Shown: positions 63,375 through 64,000 of the stretch, piece by piece
Layout: each line of letters begins with the position of its first letter
How positions within the stretch are numbered: position 1 is the first letter of the stretch
Source: Blastococcus sp. HT6-4
GTDB lineage: Bacteria > Actinomycetota > Actinomycetes > Mycobacteriales > Geodermatophilaceae
Length of the DNA: 64,000 bases
Assembly: GCF_039679125.1 (NCBI RefSeq)
Contig: NZ_CP155551.1
Span: 682,001 to 746,000 of the forward strand
Direction: 5' to 3'
Position numbers and translations under genes: made by a program
Notes under the pieces: generated by a model
Told to the model about the DNA's origin: nothing
The model's database searches: none
What the model saw: only the letters and a program-made list of their open reading frames with translations

Positions 63375-63743
63375 GTGGGCGCCCGGACCCCGGCACGGGC
63401 CCGGTTCCTGGGGCTGTGGACCGCGGGCTGGCTGGCGCTCTTCCTGATCGTCGGCATGGTCCGGTTCGGCGATCCGTCGGTGCAGTGGCCGGTGCTGGTC
63501 GTGCCGCTCCTGTGGGCGCTGGTCGCGCTCCGGCCGCGGCGCGCGGCACGGGACTCCCGGCCCGCCCGGGCACGGCCCGAGCCGGCAGGAGGACCGGCCG
63601 ACGACGAGTGGGCCGACGAGTGGGCCGAGGCCGACCGGTGGCCGGACGAGGACCCGCGGTGGCCGCCGCCGGGCGCGCGTACCGACACGGTGGAGCGCCC
63701 GGCGCTGCGCCGCCGGGACGACGGGCCGCGGGACCGGTGGTGA
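63375..63743 (+). CDS. Small membrane protein with acidic tail
   Basis: I do not recognise a family. The protein is 122 aa. Two membrane helices, at about 12-32 (LWTAGWLALFLIVGMV) and 37-52, are followed by a long charged tail with DDEWADEWAEADRWPDEDPRW, unusually rich in Trp, Asp and Glu, then Arg-rich DDGPRDRW. GTG 63375 starts 3 nt after the DUF885 stop, so the two are co-transcribed. No function can be assigned. Confidence 0.75.
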   Translation: MGARTPARARFLGLWTAGWLALFLIVGMVRFGDPSVQWPVLVVPLLWALVALRPRRAARDSRPARARPEPAGGPADDEWADEWAEADRWPDEDPRWPPPGARTDTVERPALRRRDDGPRDRW

Positions 63744-64000
63744 CCACCGGCGGCGCGCGCGGGTTCCGCCGTCGGTCGAGCTGACCGGGCCGGTGGGATC
63801 GCTGGTGCGGGTGAGGCTTCCGGGTGACACGCACCCCTCGATGTGGGTTGCCCGTCACGCGGATGTCACCCCCTGCGCCTAGCGTCCGCGGTGAACGGCG
63901 AGCTGCCCTCGCCGTTCACGGGAGGCCCGGTTGGTGCGACTGCGTTCGTCGACCAGAGGGGGCCGGTGCCCGGCCCCTGTGCCGGGACCCGGCCACCTTC
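63744..64000 (+). promoter_or_regulatory. Right-edge region: promoter and structured leader of a gene beyond the window
   Basis: No gene is recognised. TAGCGT (63880-63885) is a strong -10. Immediately after it GTGAACGGCGAG (63891-63902) pairs over 12 bp with CTCGCCGTTCAC (63908-63919) around CTGCC. A second stem GGGGCCGG/CCGGCCCC (63959-63966 with 63970-63977) follows. A structured 5' leader or small RNA is likely; it does not match a riboswitch I can name. Confidence 0.5.

Noticed and set aside
63891-64000. Leaderless GTG start of a new protein at 63891
   Set aside because: The spacing to TAGCGT (5 nt) is near the leaderless pattern, but the bases form a 12-bp hairpin and the frame encodes only low-complexity Gly/Pro/Arg residues to the window edge.

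Overview
The window is 64 kb of very GC-rich DNA. Codons end almost always in G or C, GTG starts are common, and the genes are typical of Actinobacteria: mca (mycothiol conjugate amidase), a MenJ-like menaquinone reductase, Bax-inhibitor/YccA, DUF4235, DUF501 and RNHCP proteins. Gene content and style suggest Geodermatophilaceae (Blastococcus, Geodermatophilus, Modestobacter). That family assignment is an inference. No plasmid, phage, insertion sequence or CRISPR array was seen.

Layout. 1-5.3 kb: a membrane fatty-acid desaturase cut by the window edge, preceded by two stacked operator-like palindromes, then tRNA-Gln, glmU, prs, rplY and pth. 5.4-21 kb: a surface-polysaccharide cluster of the Wzx/Wzy type. 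It holds an initiating sugar-phosphate transferase, two glycosyltransferases, a TagD-like cytidylyltransferase, a hexapeptide acyltransferase, a CDP-alcohol phosphotransferase, a 1503-residue secreted propeller/LamG/PKD protein, a flippase, a polymerase and a Wzz-type chain-length protein with a ruined kinase domain. 21.3-31.7 kb: the conserved block mfd, PPIase lipoprotein, mazG, mscS, eno, ftsB-like, DUF501, ppx. The gene order pth ... mfd-mazG-eno-ftsB-DUF501-ppx is shared with mycobacteria, so the polysaccharide cluster looks like an insertion between pth and mfd. 31.7-43.4 kb: DUF4235, family-5 uracil-DNA glycosylase, an unusual UAA tRNA, the lysG/lysE pair, a Bax-inhibitor protein, a thiolase, an SGNH hydrolase, DUF2252, a frameshifted acetyltransferase, and a coupled MoxR-type ATPase/VWA pair. 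43.5-52.7 kb: ilvA, a two-gene drug-type ABC exporter, an M3 peptidase, RNHCP, greA, mca with a small membrane partner, and two exported proteins. 52.9-55.2 kb: a short-chain amide operon (FmdB-like, AmiS/UreI channel, FmdA amidase). 55.3-64 kb: methyltransferase, double DUF427, haloacid dehalogenase, a possible autoregulator, menJ, SIMPL lipoprotein, hemolysin III, cis-prenyl transferase, a DUF885 protein and a structured leader at the right edge.

Two features recur. Many genes have a TANNNT- or GANACT-like hexamer exactly 6-8 nt before the start codon and no ribosome-binding site, which points to widespread leaderless transcription and fixes several starts. Convergent genes are often separated by long perfect hairpins, or overlap at their stop codons.

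The most unusual items are the pth gene with no ATG/GTG/TTG able to start it (probably CTG), the class-I-shaped tRNA with a UAA anticodon, the single-base frameshift in a GNAT gene, and the polysaccharide cluster pairing CDP-alcohol enzymes with a pseudokinase Wzz and a duplicated PKD-module exoprotein. No completely new system is proven by sequence alone; the polysaccharide cluster is the best candidate.
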